Assembly (NCBI RefSeq): GCF_001270495.1
Contig: NZ_LGUR01000003.1
Location: forward strand, 89,399 to 153,398
Direction: 5' to 3'
From: Streptomyces viridochromogenes
Lineage (GTDB): Bacteria > Actinomycetota > Actinomycetes > Streptomycetales > Streptomycetaceae
Length of the DNA: 64,000 bases
Positions 46,153 to 55,182 of this stretch are shown here, one piece after another. Both the position numbers and the translations under genes were made by a program. Below the pieces are notes generated by a model, which had not been told where the DNA came from, ran no database searches, and saw only the letters and a program-made list of their open reading frames with translations. Each line of letters starts with the position of its first letter. The first letter of the stretch is position 1.

Positions 46153-46734
46153 TCACCCGGAGATCTGGATGGTGGCGGCGGCGAAGGTCGGGAGCTGGAA
46201 GGTGACTTCGGTGGTGTCCGTGGGCGGAGACGGGAACTGCATGAACACCGCCAGGCTTTCGCCGGCCTTGAGACTCGAGAAGCCCGTGGTCGTCAGCGGA
46301 CGGCCGTCCGTATCCCGTAGGACGTAGTACCGCTTCTTGCTTTTCGAGTCGACGAGCGTGGCGCCGCCGAGCGACCTGCCGTTCCTGATGATCTCGGTCT
46401 CGTTGCCGCTCAGCGCGGACGGGACCGACGTGCTCTTGTCCCCGTCGTTCTTCAGGTTGCCGTTCACGGTGACGAAACCACCGGAGTCACGCTGGGCAGA
46501 GGTGATCTGAAGGAGAAGTCCGTCCGAACCCTTCAACTCCGCCAAGATCTCGTCCGCCTGCCCCTCCTGAGCGCTCGGGTCGGATCCACGATCCGTGGTG
46601 GCGGACGCCGAAGCCTCCGGCTTGTTGTCGCCGTCCCCGCCACTGCCGCAGCCGGCCACGCCGAGGGCCAGTCCAGCCGCAACGGTCAGCGCGACCATCC
46701 CCCTGTGGGCCTTCGCCGTGAACCCCATGCTCAT
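46153..46734 (-). CDS. Putative lipoprotein of the Tad locus
   Basis: 193 residues with a lipoprotein signal peptide (VALTVAAGLALGVAGCGS; the lipobox Cys is residue 29), a Ser/Asp-rich linker and a beta-rich domain (LLLQITSAQRDSGGFVTVNGNL, then SAVFMQF-like ESLAVFMQFPSPP) of DUF-type with no known enzyme motif. It lies between the TadG-like and OmpA-like genes in the same direction and probably belongs to the pilus envelope complex. Confidence 0.83.
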   Translation of the reverse strand: MSMGFTAKAHRGMVALTVAAGLALGVAGCGSGGDGDNKPEASASATTDRGSDPSAQEGQADEILAELKGSDGLLLQITSAQRDSGGFVTVNGNLKNDGDKSTSVPSALSGNETEIIRNGRSLGGATLVDSKSKKRYYVLRDTDGRPLTTTGFSSLKAGESLAVFMQFPSPPTDTTEVTFQLPTFAAATIQISG

Positions 46735-46750
46735 GCCTCTGCTTCCTTAG

Positions 46751-47389
46751 TCACTCGTCGTTCGCTGGTGAGTCGGCCAGATGGACGTCGAAGAGGTCCT
46801 CGGGGTCCGGAAGGGTGGTCGGATCCTCCGGGTCCGGGTCCCAGTTCGTGTCCCCACAGGTGAGTCGCGGGAGCGGCAGTACGTCGTTTCCGTCGCCCGG
46901 ATCGGCCTCGTCCCCGCCGGGGAGTTCGAACTCGCAGCGGGACTCGATCACGGCGGTGGCGGATGCCGTCGACTTCATGTCCTCCGTGCCGGGGACGATC
47001 GAGTCGCCGACGGGTTTCGTGGAGGTGACGGTAACCGTGTAGCCCAGGGGCTCCGTCGGATCACAGCCGTCGACAGCGGCGTCGTTCTGCGCCGCCAGCT
47101 CGTGCGCCCGCCAGCAACCGCCGTCGGGCTCCACCCCGATTCCGTCGAAGATGTCCTGCCACTTCGTCGGGTCGAGCAGGTCTTCCACCCACCTGCCGGC
47201 GAGTTGGTCCCGGGTGTCCTGCGCCGCCGCCAGAGCCGCCGCGTCGGCCGCGGTCTGGGCGCCGTTCCGGTTTGCCGCGGCCTGGCCGACCGCGAGGTAC
47301 GCGAACGCGAGAAAGAGCAGGCCCGCCACCACCGTGATGTAGATGGGGAAAGCCTGCCCTGCGTCGTCGCCGTACCGGGTTGCCCGCAT
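46751..47389 (-). CDS. TadG-like pilus assembly protein
   Basis: 212 residues. The N-terminus DDAGQAFPIYITVVAGLLFLAFAYLAVGQAAANRNGAQTAADAA is the TadG/TadE-type prepilin-like segment: a Gly-Gln step, a hydrophobic helix and an alanine-rich QTAADAAALAAAQ stretch. An acidic extracytoplasmic part with four cysteines follows. Its ATG overlaps the stop of the Flp pilin by one base (TGATG). The usual family function is minor pseudopilin or assembly factor in Flp pili. Confidence 0.85.
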   Translation of the reverse strand: MRATRYGDDAGQAFPIYITVVAGLLFLAFAYLAVGQAAANRNGAQTAADAAALAAAQDTRDQLAGRWVEDLLDPTKWQDIFDGIGVEPDGGCWRAHELAAQNDAAVDGCDPTEPLGYTVTVTSTKPVGDSIVPGTEDMKSTASATAVIESRCEFELPGGDEADPGDGNDVLPLPRLTCGDTNWDPDPEDPTTLPDPEDLFDVHLADSPANDE

Positions 47390-47586
47390 CAACCGCCGGT
47401 CACTTCGGTGATCTTGTCCGTGATGGCGTCGAAGATGGTCTGCCCGATGTCCGTCCCCGTAATGGCCAACACAATCGCCACCACCACCGCGATGATCCCC
47501 AGATACTCCACCGCCGTCTGCCCCCTGTCGTCGCGAGCGGCACGGGAGCGCAGGTACTCGACGGTGGTGTTGATCCAGTTGCTCAT
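47389..47586 (-). CDS. flp: Flp-family type IVb pilin
   Basis: A 65-residue prepilin and the likely main fibre subunit of the Tad system. The leader ends in DDRG, followed by QTAVEYLGIIAVVVAIVLAI: the G/XXXXEY processing motif with the conserved Glu-Tyr and hydrophobic helix. GGAGGGG precedes ATG 47586. The upstream ATG at 47673 would add 29 unlike residues and is rejected. It is located downstream of the two-component genes and translationally linked to the TadG-like gene. Confidence 0.92.
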   Translation of the reverse strand: MSNWINTTVEYLRSRAARDDRGQTAVEYLGIIAVVVAIVLAITGTDIGQTIFDAITDKITEVTGG

Positions 47587-47734
47587 GGTGTTCCCCTCCG
47601 GTGTCCGGCGATCGCAGAGCGCTTGGCTCATGCTCGTGCACAGGAGAAACGTAAGGGTGAAAAGCCGGAACACCAGAGGGTCCCTGGGCCCAATTCCGGG
47701 CCTCGGCCGAAAACCGTCGTCGGGTCATCGTCGG

Positions 47735-48469
47735 TCAGCTCCGTCCTGGACGTGAACCCGGGGAACCCGGAGCCGTGCCGAGCCACTTGGCGGCGGCCTC
47801 CACGCGGCTGGTGCTGTGGAGTTTGGCGAAGATCCGGTTGATGTGGTTCTTGACCGTCTTCTCGCTGATGAAGCAGGTGGCGGCGATCTGCTGGTTGTTC
47901 ATGCCCGATGCGATGAGGTCCATGATCTCCGCCTCCCTCCTGCTCAGCCGGAACCCTGACCGATACGACGACGACTGTCCCACATTCGGTTGCACTTGCG
48001 AAAGCGGTTCCGCAGAATTCCCGACAGGAGTTGGGAGTTGAACGTTTGCTTGCGCGAGTGACGTCGCTGCCGCTGCCGCCGCCGTAGGTGTGAAGCGAGA
48101 TCTGCCCCGCTCGATGTCCCGTACCGCCTCCACCAGTTCGTCCGTCGTGAACTCACCGTGGACCAGGTAGCCGGCCGCACCTCGCCGCAGCGCCTCCCGG
48201 ACCGTCTCCGACTCCGCGCTGTACGTCAGCATCATCACCGGGGCGATGCGGACGAGGTGCGGGAGTGCCGTGATGCCGTCCATGCCCGGCATCCGTACGT
48301 CCAGGAGGATCACGTCGGGGCGGTGACGGCGGGCCGCCTCCTGCGCCTCGTGGCCGTTCGTCGCCTCGGCTACGACCCTTATGTCCGCGTGGGTGGAGAG
48401 AAGGGCCGTCAGGCCCGCTCGGACCACCGGGTTGTCGTCTGCCACCACCAGCCGGAGAGGAGTGTTCAC
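47735..48469 (-). CDS. NarL/LuxR-type response regulator of the Tad locus
   Basis: 244 residues. The receiver domain (1-~120) has phosphoacceptor D57 in PDVILLDVRMPGMDG, acidic residues DD (11-12) and the conserved Lys region replaced by GAAGYLVHGEFTTDEL. A linker follows, and then a LuxR HTH (LSRREAEIMDLIASGMNNQQIA, then SEKTVKNHINRIFAKL). GTG 48469 overlaps the histidine kinase stop in GTGA. The pair likely controls pilus gene expression, since pilin and envelope genes follow directly. Confidence 0.93.
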   Translation of the reverse strand: MNTPLRLVVADDNPVVRAGLTALLSTHADIRVVAEATNGHEAQEAARRHRPDVILLDVRMPGMDGITALPHLVRIAPVMMLTYSAESETVREALRRGAAGYLVHGEFTTDELVEAVRDIERGRSRFTPTAAAAAATSLAQANVQLPTPVGNSAEPLSQVQPNVGQSSSYRSGFRLSRREAEIMDLIASGMNNQQIAATCFISEKTVKNHINRIFAKLHSTSRVEAAAKWLGTAPGSPGSRPGRS

Positions 48470-49803
48470 GTGGTCGCCTCTGTCGTCGTCAGGGCCGCCA
48501 GCGGGAGTTCCAGGCGGACCTCCGTGCCGTGCGCCCGGCCGCCCTTGCCGATGTGGATGCGGGCGCCGGTCGAAGCCGCTCGCTCCGCCATGCCCAGCAG
48601 GCCGAAATGGCCTGATCGGCGCAGGTGTTCCAACGTGGTGTCGGGAGGCAGGCCCCGGCCGTCGTCCTGAACGGTCAGGCACAGCACCTCGCCCTCGACA
48701 CCTGCCTGGACCTCTACCCGGGTCGCGTTCGCGTGGCGGTGGGCGTTTTCCATGGCCTCCTCCGTGATGGTGAGGAGCTGCCGGGCGACGGCGGGTGGGA
48801 CCGGGGGCGCGGGGGCCTCACCCAGGGGGGCGTACGTGGCGCGCATGCCGGTGCGGGTCGTGAAGTCCGCGGCCCGGGCGGCCAGTTCGGATGCGAGGTT
48901 CACGGCGTGGTCCGGGTCGGACTCGCGGCGCAGGTCCGCCAGGAGCTCTCTCGACTCGGCTGCGGCTCGGCGGGCCGAACGGGCCACCAGTTCCGCCTGT
49001 TGCCTGATGCGGGCCGGGTCCATCGGCGCCGACCCCGCGGAGGCCGCCGCGGAGGACACCGCGGAAGCCGCCAACCCGTCCGCCGCCAGCGCCACGCCGT
49101 GCAGCGTCTTCGCCACCGAGTCGTGCATCTCGCGGGCCAGGCGCGCCCGTTCCGCGCCGACGGCTTCCGTGACGGCCAGGCGGGCCTGGATCGTCGTCAG
49201 GGCCTGCGTGGCCGTGCCGAAGCGGAGCATGAGGTTGCGCAGGGAGGAGCCGAGGGCGCCCGTTATGACGCAGAAGCCCGGGAGGAGGAGCTTCTCCGCA
49301 AGGCCGCTGCCCGCCTGCGCCTCCCTGTTGATCGCGTACGCCAGCAGCAGGATCAGGGACTGCACGCTCGCGAACACCGCCGCGCCCCGGTGGCCGTAGA
49401 CGATGCCGGCCAGCAAGGGCGTGCAGACGCTGACGTAGGCCAGGGTGGTGTCCGGGCCCGCCGAGATGAGCAGGAGGGAGGTGAAGAGGGTGTCCGCCGC
49501 CAGGAGGGTGGGGTGGCGCAGGAGAAGAGGGCCGAAGCGCTCCCAGTCACGGAACAGGGCGTAGGAACCCATGAAGGTGACCACTGCCGCCGCGCCCATC
49601 AGCCGGGTGCCGAGGCCGGGGGTCGCGTTGAGCAGGGCGGAGGGCGCCGCGAGGGCGATCATGGCGAGGCGGAAGCCGAAGACCTGGCGGCACATCGCCT
49701 GAAGGGCGTTGACCTGGAGCGGGATCGTCGCGGACCGGTCCGGCTCCGCGTGCTGCCGCGCCTTGGCCCACCCCGTCCTCAACCTCACCGGCATACCGGC
49801 CAC
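48466..49803 (-). CDS. Histidine kinase of the Tad locus (NarX/DesK type)
   Basis: 445 residues. Membrane helices occupy about 40-185. A dimerisation/phosphoacceptor HisKA_3 segment with H227 (ERARLAREMHDSVAKTLHGVAL) and a C-terminal HATPase_c domain follow, with ITEEAMENAHRHANATRV as N box and DDGRGLPPDT, GHFGLLGMAERAASTGA as G boxes. It is co-transcribed and overlapping with the response regulator. Its signal is unknown. Confidence 0.93.
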   Translation of the reverse strand: MAGMPVRLRTGWAKARQHAEPDRSATIPLQVNALQAMCRQVFGFRLAMIALAAPSALLNATPGLGTRLMGAAAVVTFMGSYALFRDWERFGPLLLRHPTLLAADTLFTSLLLISAGPDTTLAYVSVCTPLLAGIVYGHRGAAVFASVQSLILLLAYAINREAQAGSGLAEKLLLPGFCVITGALGSSLRNLMLRFGTATQALTTIQARLAVTEAVGAERARLAREMHDSVAKTLHGVALAADGLAASAVSSAAASAGSAPMDPARIRQQAELVARSARRAAAESRELLADLRRESDPDHAVNLASELAARAADFTTRTGMRATYAPLGEAPAPPVPPAVARQLLTITEEAMENAHRHANATRVEVQAGVEGEVLCLTVQDDGRGLPPDTTLEHLRRSGHFGLLGMAERAASTGARIHIGKGGRAHGTEVRLELPLAALTTTEATT

Positions 49804-49833
49804 GTCCCCTCCCCCCTGCTCCCGTTACTTCCC

Positions 49834-50760
49834 CTACTCCCCCGTCAGCGACCCGAAGTCCGTCCCCGACCCCAGCAGCAACCCCGCCCCCAGCAGAATC
49901 ATCGTCGCCGGAACCATGAACGTCGTGATCATCAGCGTGGCCCTCGGCACCGCGCGGGCCGCCTTCCGGCGGGCGTTCTGGGCGTCGGTGCGGCGCATGT
50001 CCTTGGCCAGGGCGACCAGCGTCTCGACGATCGGGGCGCCCAGTTCCTCGCCCTGCTGGAGGGCCGTGACGAACATCGCCACCTGCTCGGAGTCGTTCCT
50101 CCGGCGCAGCTCCGCGAAGGCCTGGCGGCGGCTCATGCCGAGGTCCATCTGGCGCAGGGTGATGCGGAGTTCGTCCGCCCAGGGGCCCTCGTACCTGGAG
50201 GCGACCCGGTCGAGTGCCTGGCGGAAGCCCAGGCCCGCGCTCACCACGACGGCCAGGACGTCCAGGAAGTCCGGCAGGGTGCGTTCGATCTCGTCCTTCC
50301 TGATCCGGATGGCCGACCAGATGCCGACCTCCGTCCAGAAGGCGCCGAAGGCCAGCAACAGCAGCGCCACCAGCACCTGGCCCCGGAGCAGGAACACCAG
50401 GAAGCCGACCGCGCCCAGGAAGCCGTAGACCGCCCGCCTGGCCGCGTAGCGGTCGATGGTCAGGCCGCCGGGGTTGCCCGCGAGGTCGATCTTGCGGCGG
50501 TACCTGGCGACCAGCTTCGGGCCCATCAGGCGCAGTACGGCGGGGGCGTAGCGCATGCCCATGCGGTCGATGAGCGAGTCGACGGCGCCCGTGCGGGTCG
50601 CGCCGACCTCCAGGGCCAGCGCCAGATCGCTCGGCAGCCTGACGTCCGCGCGGTACATGCGGATACCGGCGAAGATCCCCCACACGGCGAGGCCCGTCAC
50701 CAGCGCCAGAATCAGCCCCAGTTGCCCCACGCCGAGTCCCGGCCCCAGTCCCAGTTCCAT
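49834..50760 (-). CDS. tadC: Tad secretion membrane protein TadC-like
   Basis: A 308-residue type II secretion F-domain protein. One helix near the N-terminus is followed by a cytoplasmic segment, a helix pair (AVYGFLGAVGFLVFLLRGQVLVALLLLAFGAF), the T2SSF core (LPDFLDVLAVVVSAGLGFRQAL and MDLGMSRRQAFAELRRRN) and C-terminal helices (TLMITTFMVPATMILLGAGLLLG). AAAGGAGG precedes ATG 50760. Together with TadB it forms the inner-membrane platform driven by CpaF. Confidence 0.92.
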   Translation of the reverse strand: MELGLGPGLGVGQLGLILALVTGLAVWGIFAGIRMYRADVRLPSDLALALEVGATRTGAVDSLIDRMGMRYAPAVLRLMGPKLVARYRRKIDLAGNPGGLTIDRYAARRAVYGFLGAVGFLVFLLRGQVLVALLLLAFGAFWTEVGIWSAIRIRKDEIERTLPDFLDVLAVVVSAGLGFRQALDRVASRYEGPWADELRITLRQMDLGMSRRQAFAELRRRNDSEQVAMFVTALQQGEELGAPIVETLVALAKDMRRTDAQNARRKAARAVPRATLMITTFMVPATMILLGAGLLLGSGTDFGSLTGE

Positions 50761-50788
50761 GATCGTCGTCCTCCTTTCCGCCCGCGCC

Positions 50789-51736
50789 TCAGACGTCGAT
50801 CCGCGACATCCGCCGGATGAGCACGAACCCCACCGCATACAGCCCGAACGCGATCAGGACCGCCGCCTGCCCCACCGGCGAACCCGTCATACGGTCCAGG
50901 GCTCCGTCCTGCACGCCGTTCATCAGGAACAGCGAGCCGATGCCCAACGCGGGGACCGCGTACGACGTCATGCTCACCTGCGAGAGCTGCGTACGCACCT
51001 CGCGCCGGGTCTCCTTGCGCTCCTCCAGCGTCTCGGTCAGGTTCCGCAGCGCGCTCACCACCTGGCCGCCGGCCCGGTTGGACAGCACCAGCGTGGTGAC
51101 CAGGACGACCAGTTCGCGGGACGGGAGGCGTTCCGCCAGCTCGCCCAGGGCATCGTCCATCGAGGCGCCGAGGGCCAACTGGTGGGAGACCTTGGCCAGT
51201 TCCTCGCCCGCCGGGGCCTCCAGCTCCTCCGCCGCCATGCCGATGGCGGTACGGAGGGCGAGGCCGGCGTGGGCGGCGTTGGCCAGGATGCGGGCCAGTT
51301 CGGGGAGCTGGTTGATGAACCGCTCGATGCGCTTCTGGCGTTGCCAGTTCAGGAACTGGACCGCGGCCCCCACGCCCAGCAGGCCCGCGATCGGGCCGAA
51401 GAAGGGGGCCAGCGCCGCCTGGCCGACCAGCCACAGGCCGGCCACCGTCGCCAGCATGTAGACGAAGAACTCACCGGGGGTGACGTCCAGGCCCGTGGCC
51501 ACCAGGCGCAGTTCCAGCCGCTTGCCCGGTTTCGTACGGCGCAGTCGGCGGTCCAGGTCGACGAAGCGGCGTCGGCGGCCACCGGGTCCGGTGATCTGGC
51601 CGGCGGACGTCAGACGGTCGACCAGGGCCTGGCGCTGGGCCCGGCCGGAGGCGTAGGCGTGGACGCCCACGACGGCCAGCGCGCAGGTCAGCAGCGCGAT
51701 GCCGGTGGTGAGCGTGATGCGGGTCTGGAGGTCCAT
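50789..51736 (-). CDS. tadB: Tad secretion membrane protein TadB-like
   Basis: A 315-residue T2SSF-domain protein, the companion of TadC. N-terminal helix (LTTGIALLTCALAVVGVHAYA), a second pair around 90-130, the F-domain core (LPELARILANAAHAGLALRTAIGMAAEEL and LALGASMDDALGELAERLPSREL) and C-terminal helices. It lies between cpaF and tadC as in other actinobacterial Tad loci. Confidence 0.92.
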   Translation of the reverse strand: MDLQTRITLTTGIALLTCALAVVGVHAYASGRAQRQALVDRLTSAGQITGPGGRRRRFVDLDRRLRRTKPGKRLELRLVATGLDVTPGEFFVYMLATVAGLWLVGQAALAPFFGPIAGLLGVGAAVQFLNWQRQKRIERFINQLPELARILANAAHAGLALRTAIGMAAEELEAPAGEELAKVSHQLALGASMDDALGELAERLPSRELVVLVTTLVLSNRAGGQVVSALRNLTETLEERKETRREVRTQLSQVSMTSYAVPALGIGSLFLMNGVQDGALDRMTGSPVGQAAVLIAFGLYAVGFVLIRRMSRIDV

Positions 51737-51769
51737 GGGGTTTCTACCTGTCCTGCCTGGCTTCTTGTC

Positions 51770-53107
51770 CTACCTGGCTTCTCGGGTCGCGAGTTCGAGC
51801 GGGGACTGGGCGACGCCGAAGGCCTGGGGGATCGGCTGGCTCGCCATGTAGAGGCGGTCCGCGGTGCGGCGCGGGAGGGGGAAGTACGCGAAGGCGCCGT
51901 GGACGCGGCCGTCCGGCGTCATGGGCTGGGCGTTGAAGCGGGCCACCGTCGCCACCCGGTACGGCTCCGCCCCGTGGCTGTCCAGGAGCGCGATCTCGGT
52001 GATCCTGCGGGCGCCGTCCGGGAAGCGGGTCAGCTGGATGATCACGTCCACGGCACTGTTGATCTGGTCGTGCAGCGCCTCGAAGGGGACCGTCACGTCG
52101 GACATGGACGCGAGGGTCTTCAGCCGCATCAGGGCGTCCTCCGTGCTGTTGGCGTGCACGGTGGCGAGGGAGCCGTCGTGGCCGGTCGACATCGCCTGGA
52201 GCATGTCCAGGGACTCACCGCCGCGGACCTCACCGACGACGATGCGGTCGGGGCGCATGCGCAGGGAGTTGCGGACCAGGTCGCGGATCGTCACCTGGCC
52301 CTTGCCCTCGACGTTGGGGGGCCTGGACTCCAGGCGGATCACATGGGACTGCTGGAGCTGGAGTTCGGCCGAGTCCTCGATGGTGATGATGCGCTCGTGC
52401 TCGGGGATCAGCCCCGACAGCGCGTTGAGCAGCGTGGTCTTCCCCGTGCCCGTCGCGCCCGAGACGATGATGTTGAACTTCGCCTGCACCAGCCCGGCCA
52501 GCAGATACACCATGGGCTCGTCGAGCGAGCCGAGGCCGGTCATCTCGTGCAGGGTGAAGGAGCGCGGGAAGCGGCGGATGGTGAGGGTCGCGCCGGTGAG
52601 GGACAGCGGCGGGATGATGACGTTCACGCGCTCGCCGGACGGCAGGCGGGCGTCGACCATCGGGTTGGACTCGTCCACGCGCCGGTTCACCGTCGAGACG
52701 ATGCGCTCGATGGTCTGCATCAGCTGGTCGTGGGAGGGGAAGCGGAGCGGCAACTGCTCGACGCGGCCCCCTCGTTCCACGAAGATCGCGTCCGGTCCGT
52801 TCACCATGATCTCGGTGATCGAGGCGTCCTCCAGCAGCGGCTCAAGGATGCCCAGGCCGAGGGCCTCGTCGACGACCCGGCGGATCAGCTGTGAGCGCTC
52901 GACCGTCGACAGCACCGGGCCCTCGCGGCTGATGATGTGCCCGAGCACCCGCTCGAGCCGGGCCCGGCGCTCGGCCGCGGCCAGCGAGCTCATCTCCGCG
53001 AGGTCGATCTCCTCCAGGAGCTTGGCCCGGTAGGAGGCGACCAGGTGGCCGTCCTCGCCCCGGCCGGGGTTCTCCTCGGGGGTGTTGATGCGTGCGCGCA
53101 GGCTCAT
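51770..53107 (-). CDS. cpaF: Tad/Flp pilus assembly ATPase CpaF
   Basis: 445-residue hexameric secretion ATPase powering pilus assembly. An N-terminal helical region precedes the ATPase core with Walker A SGATGTGKTTLLNALSG (about 213-229), the Asp box SGLIPEHERIITIEDSAELQL, Walker B-containing RPDRIVVGEVRGGESLDMLQA and the His box SLATVHANSTEDAL. ATG 53107 is supported by family start MSLRARI. Confidence 0.96.
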   Translation of the reverse strand: MSLRARINTPEENPGRGEDGHLVASYRAKLLEEIDLAEMSSLAAAERRARLERVLGHIISREGPVLSTVERSQLIRRVVDEALGLGILEPLLEDASITEIMVNGPDAIFVERGGRVEQLPLRFPSHDQLMQTIERIVSTVNRRVDESNPMVDARLPSGERVNVIIPPLSLTGATLTIRRFPRSFTLHEMTGLGSLDEPMVYLLAGLVQAKFNIIVSGATGTGKTTLLNALSGLIPEHERIITIEDSAELQLQQSHVIRLESRPPNVEGKGQVTIRDLVRNSLRMRPDRIVVGEVRGGESLDMLQAMSTGHDGSLATVHANSTEDALMRLKTLASMSDVTVPFEALHDQINSAVDVIIQLTRFPDGARRITEIALLDSHGAEPYRVATVARFNAQPMTPDGRVHGAFAYFPLPRRTADRLYMASQPIPQAFGVAQSPLELATREAR

Positions 53108-53130
53108 CGTCGGTGCTCCTCGTTCCTGCG

Positions 53131-53520
53131 TCAGTCGGTGGTCGCGTCGAAGTCGAGCGGCATGGTCGCGCTCTTCCGGGCGGGGTCGAAGTCCCAGCCG
53201 GGGACGATGGACGGGATCTGGACGGTGGCGGTGACCGTGACCACGTCGCCGCCGGGCGCCTCCGCGCAGTCGGTCCCGTCGGCCAGCCAGCTGCTGACCG
53301 CGGCCTGGCACCCCTCCTCGGCGGTACCGGGTTCGAGCGAGGCGGCGCGCGCCCCGGCCCGGGCCGCCGTTCCGGCCTGCTGTGCGGTGTAGGCGATGAG
53401 CCCGACCTGTACGCCCGCCATGGCGACGAGGATCAGGATCGGGAGGAACCCGAGGTACTCGATGGCGACCTGACCGCGGTCGCGGGCCCTCTTACGGGCG
53501 CCCTCACCGGCGTACGACAT
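53131..53520 (-). CDS. TadE-family pseudopilin 1
   Basis: 129 residues. A basic leader KRARDRG precedes QVAIEYLGFLPILILVAMAG, the prepilin-peptidase-type site and helix; the extracytoplasmic domain has a cysteine pair (EEGCQAAV and GTDCAEAP) that may form a disulfide. The same length as the second TadE gene next to it suggests an ancient duplication. It lies between cpaF and the second tadE. Confidence 0.9.
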   Translation of the reverse strand: MSYAGEGARKRARDRGQVAIEYLGFLPILILVAMAGVQVGLIAYTAQQAGTAARAGARAASLEPGTAEEGCQAAVSSWLADGTDCAEAPGGDVVTVTATVQIPSIVPGWDFDPARKSATMPLDFDATTD

Positions 53521-53521
53521 C

Positions 53522-53911
53522 TCAGTCCTTCTCCTCCAGCACGGCCCCCGCATGGCCCTCGACCGTGAAGGGGAAGCCGATCGAACCGGGGAAGAGGACG
53601 GGCACCTCCAGGCGCACATCGGCCGTGACATAGTCACCGGCGACACCGCAGTCGACGCTCGCTCCGCCCTCCCACGCGCCCGGCAGATGCTCAAGCCCGG
53701 CCTCCTGGCAGGCCGCCTGCCCCTCCGACGCGGTCGCCGCCCGTGCGGCCTCGTCCGCAGCATTCCCCGCGAGCGTGAACGTGTACCCCAGCAGCACGAA
53801 CTGCCACAGCAGCACCAGCGTCAGGATGATGAGCGGGGTCATGCCGAGGAACTCGATGGTCACCTGACCCCGGTCGTCCCTGAGCCGGCGCCGCCTCACC
53901 CGCCGGTTCAC
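53522..53911 (-). CDS. TadE-family pseudopilin 2
   Basis: 129 residues with leader RLRDDRG and QVTIEFLGMTPLIILTLVLL; a cysteine pair (QAACQEAG, SVDCGVAG). GTG 53911 overlaps the cpaE stop in GTGA and its stop is one base from the start of the next TadE gene, so cpaE-tadE-tadE are tightly linked. The leader resembles that of the Flp pilin and TadE 1. Confidence 0.9.
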   Translation of the reverse strand: MNRRVRRRRLRDDRGQVTIEFLGMTPLIILTLVLLWQFVLLGYTFTLAGNAADEAARAATASEGQAACQEAGLEHLPGAWEGGASVDCGVAGDYVTADVRLEVPVLFPGSIGFPFTVEGHAGAVLEEKD

Positions 53912-55173
53912 CGCCCTATCTCCTTGCGCCGCCGGAACGTCAGCGCCGCCCGGTCCCCGCCCCGCGCCGCCCTGCCGTTGCGGCGCGGTACGGCTCCCTC
54001 GGTGCCCTTGACCAGGCCCAGCTCCCCCGCGAGGGCCCAAAGGGCCTGCTTGACGGTCCCCTTGGCGTCCAGCTCGTGCACCCGGCCGGCGTCGACGGCG
54101 CCCTGGAGTTCCTTGAAGTTGGCCGGGATCGCGGTGGCGGCGACCGCCGTGCCGGTGATCCGCTGGATCAGGGCGGGCTGGATCTCCGTACCGCGCGAGT
54201 GGCGGTTGACGACGATCGTGGTCTCCTCCGCCTTGCGGATCTGGAGGCGGTCCCACATCCGGACCGTGCGCTTGGCGCCCCGCACGGCGACCACGTCCGG
54301 GGTGGTGACGAGGAGTGCCGTGTCGGCCATCTCCACGGCGGCCGCGCTCGCGCCGCTCAGCTGGGAGCCGCAGTCGATCACGACGACCTCGTAGCGGGAA
54401 CGCAGGGCGCTGACGATGTGGCGGGCGGCGCGGTCGGTGACCTCCTCGCCGCGTTCGCCGTCGCCGGGGGCGAGGAGCAGCGCGACCCCCGTGTCGTGCC
54501 GGAAGACCGCGTCCGCCAGCACGCGCGGCGAGATGTCGCTGATGGCGGCGAGGTCGACGACCGAACGGCGGAACTGGATGTCCAGGTAGGAGGAGATGTC
54601 CCCGGTCTGGAGGTCCATGTCGAGCAGTGCGGTGGCGCGGCCGGACGCCTGGGCGGCGAGGGCGAGCTGGATGGCGGTGAGGGTCGCGCCCACGCCTCCC
54701 TTCGCGCCGCTCACCGTGACGACCGTGCCGCCGACGCCGCTGAACACGTCGCCGCCGGCGCCCAGGTGACGCCGTACGCCGACCGACCACTGGGCCACCG
54801 CGTTGACGCGGCTGGCCAGCTCCTCGTAGTGCAGGGGCAGGGTGACCAGGCCGCGTGCGCCGTAGTCCATGGCGGCCTGGAAGAGGCCGGGGCCGGCGTC
54901 GGAGGTCACGAGGATGACGCCCACCGCGGGGAAGCGCAGGGCGACTTCGCGGATGAGTTCCAGGGCCGGGACGGGGCCGATGCGCTCATGGACGACGACG
55001 ACCTCGGGCAGTTCGTCGATGGACTCGGCGGCCAGGCGGGCGAGGGTGTCGACGAGCTGCGTGGAGTCGGTGACCGGGGCGACCGGCTCGGCGTCGGGCA
55101 GCTGGCTGAGCAGCGTCGTGAGGGAACGGACCGCGTCCGCGTCGCCGACGGCCGGGAGGATCCTCGTGGGCAT
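53908..55173 (-). CDS. cpaE: CpaE/TadZ-like MinD-family ATPase
   Basis: 421 residues. An N-terminal receiver-like domain without a clear phosphoacceptor precedes a ParA/MinD domain. The deviant Walker A reads SGAKGGVGATL (156-165): the signature Lys158 is kept but the P-loop Lys before Thr is Ala163. The later LLDMDLQTGDISSYL and YEVVVIDCGSQLSG regions correspond to Walker A' and B. TadZ proteins localise the pilus apparatus to the pole; a weakened ATPase is common among them. Confidence 0.9.
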   Translation of the reverse strand: MPTRILPAVGDADAVRSLTTLLSQLPDAEPVAPVTDSTQLVDTLARLAAESIDELPEVVVVHERIGPVPALELIREVALRFPAVGVILVTSDAGPGLFQAAMDYGARGLVTLPLHYEELASRVNAVAQWSVGVRRHLGAGGDVFSGVGGTVVTVSGAKGGVGATLTAIQLALAAQASGRATALLDMDLQTGDISSYLDIQFRRSVVDLAAISDISPRVLADAVFRHDTGVALLLAPGDGERGEEVTDRAARHIVSALRSRYEVVVIDCGSQLSGASAAAVEMADTALLVTTPDVVAVRGAKRTVRMWDRLQIRKAEETTIVVNRHSRGTEIQPALIQRITGTAVAATAIPANFKELQGAVDAGRVHELDAKGTVKQALWALAGELGLVKGTEGAVPRRNGRAARGGDRAALTFRRRKEIGR

Positions 55174-55182
55174 AGGGGCCTC

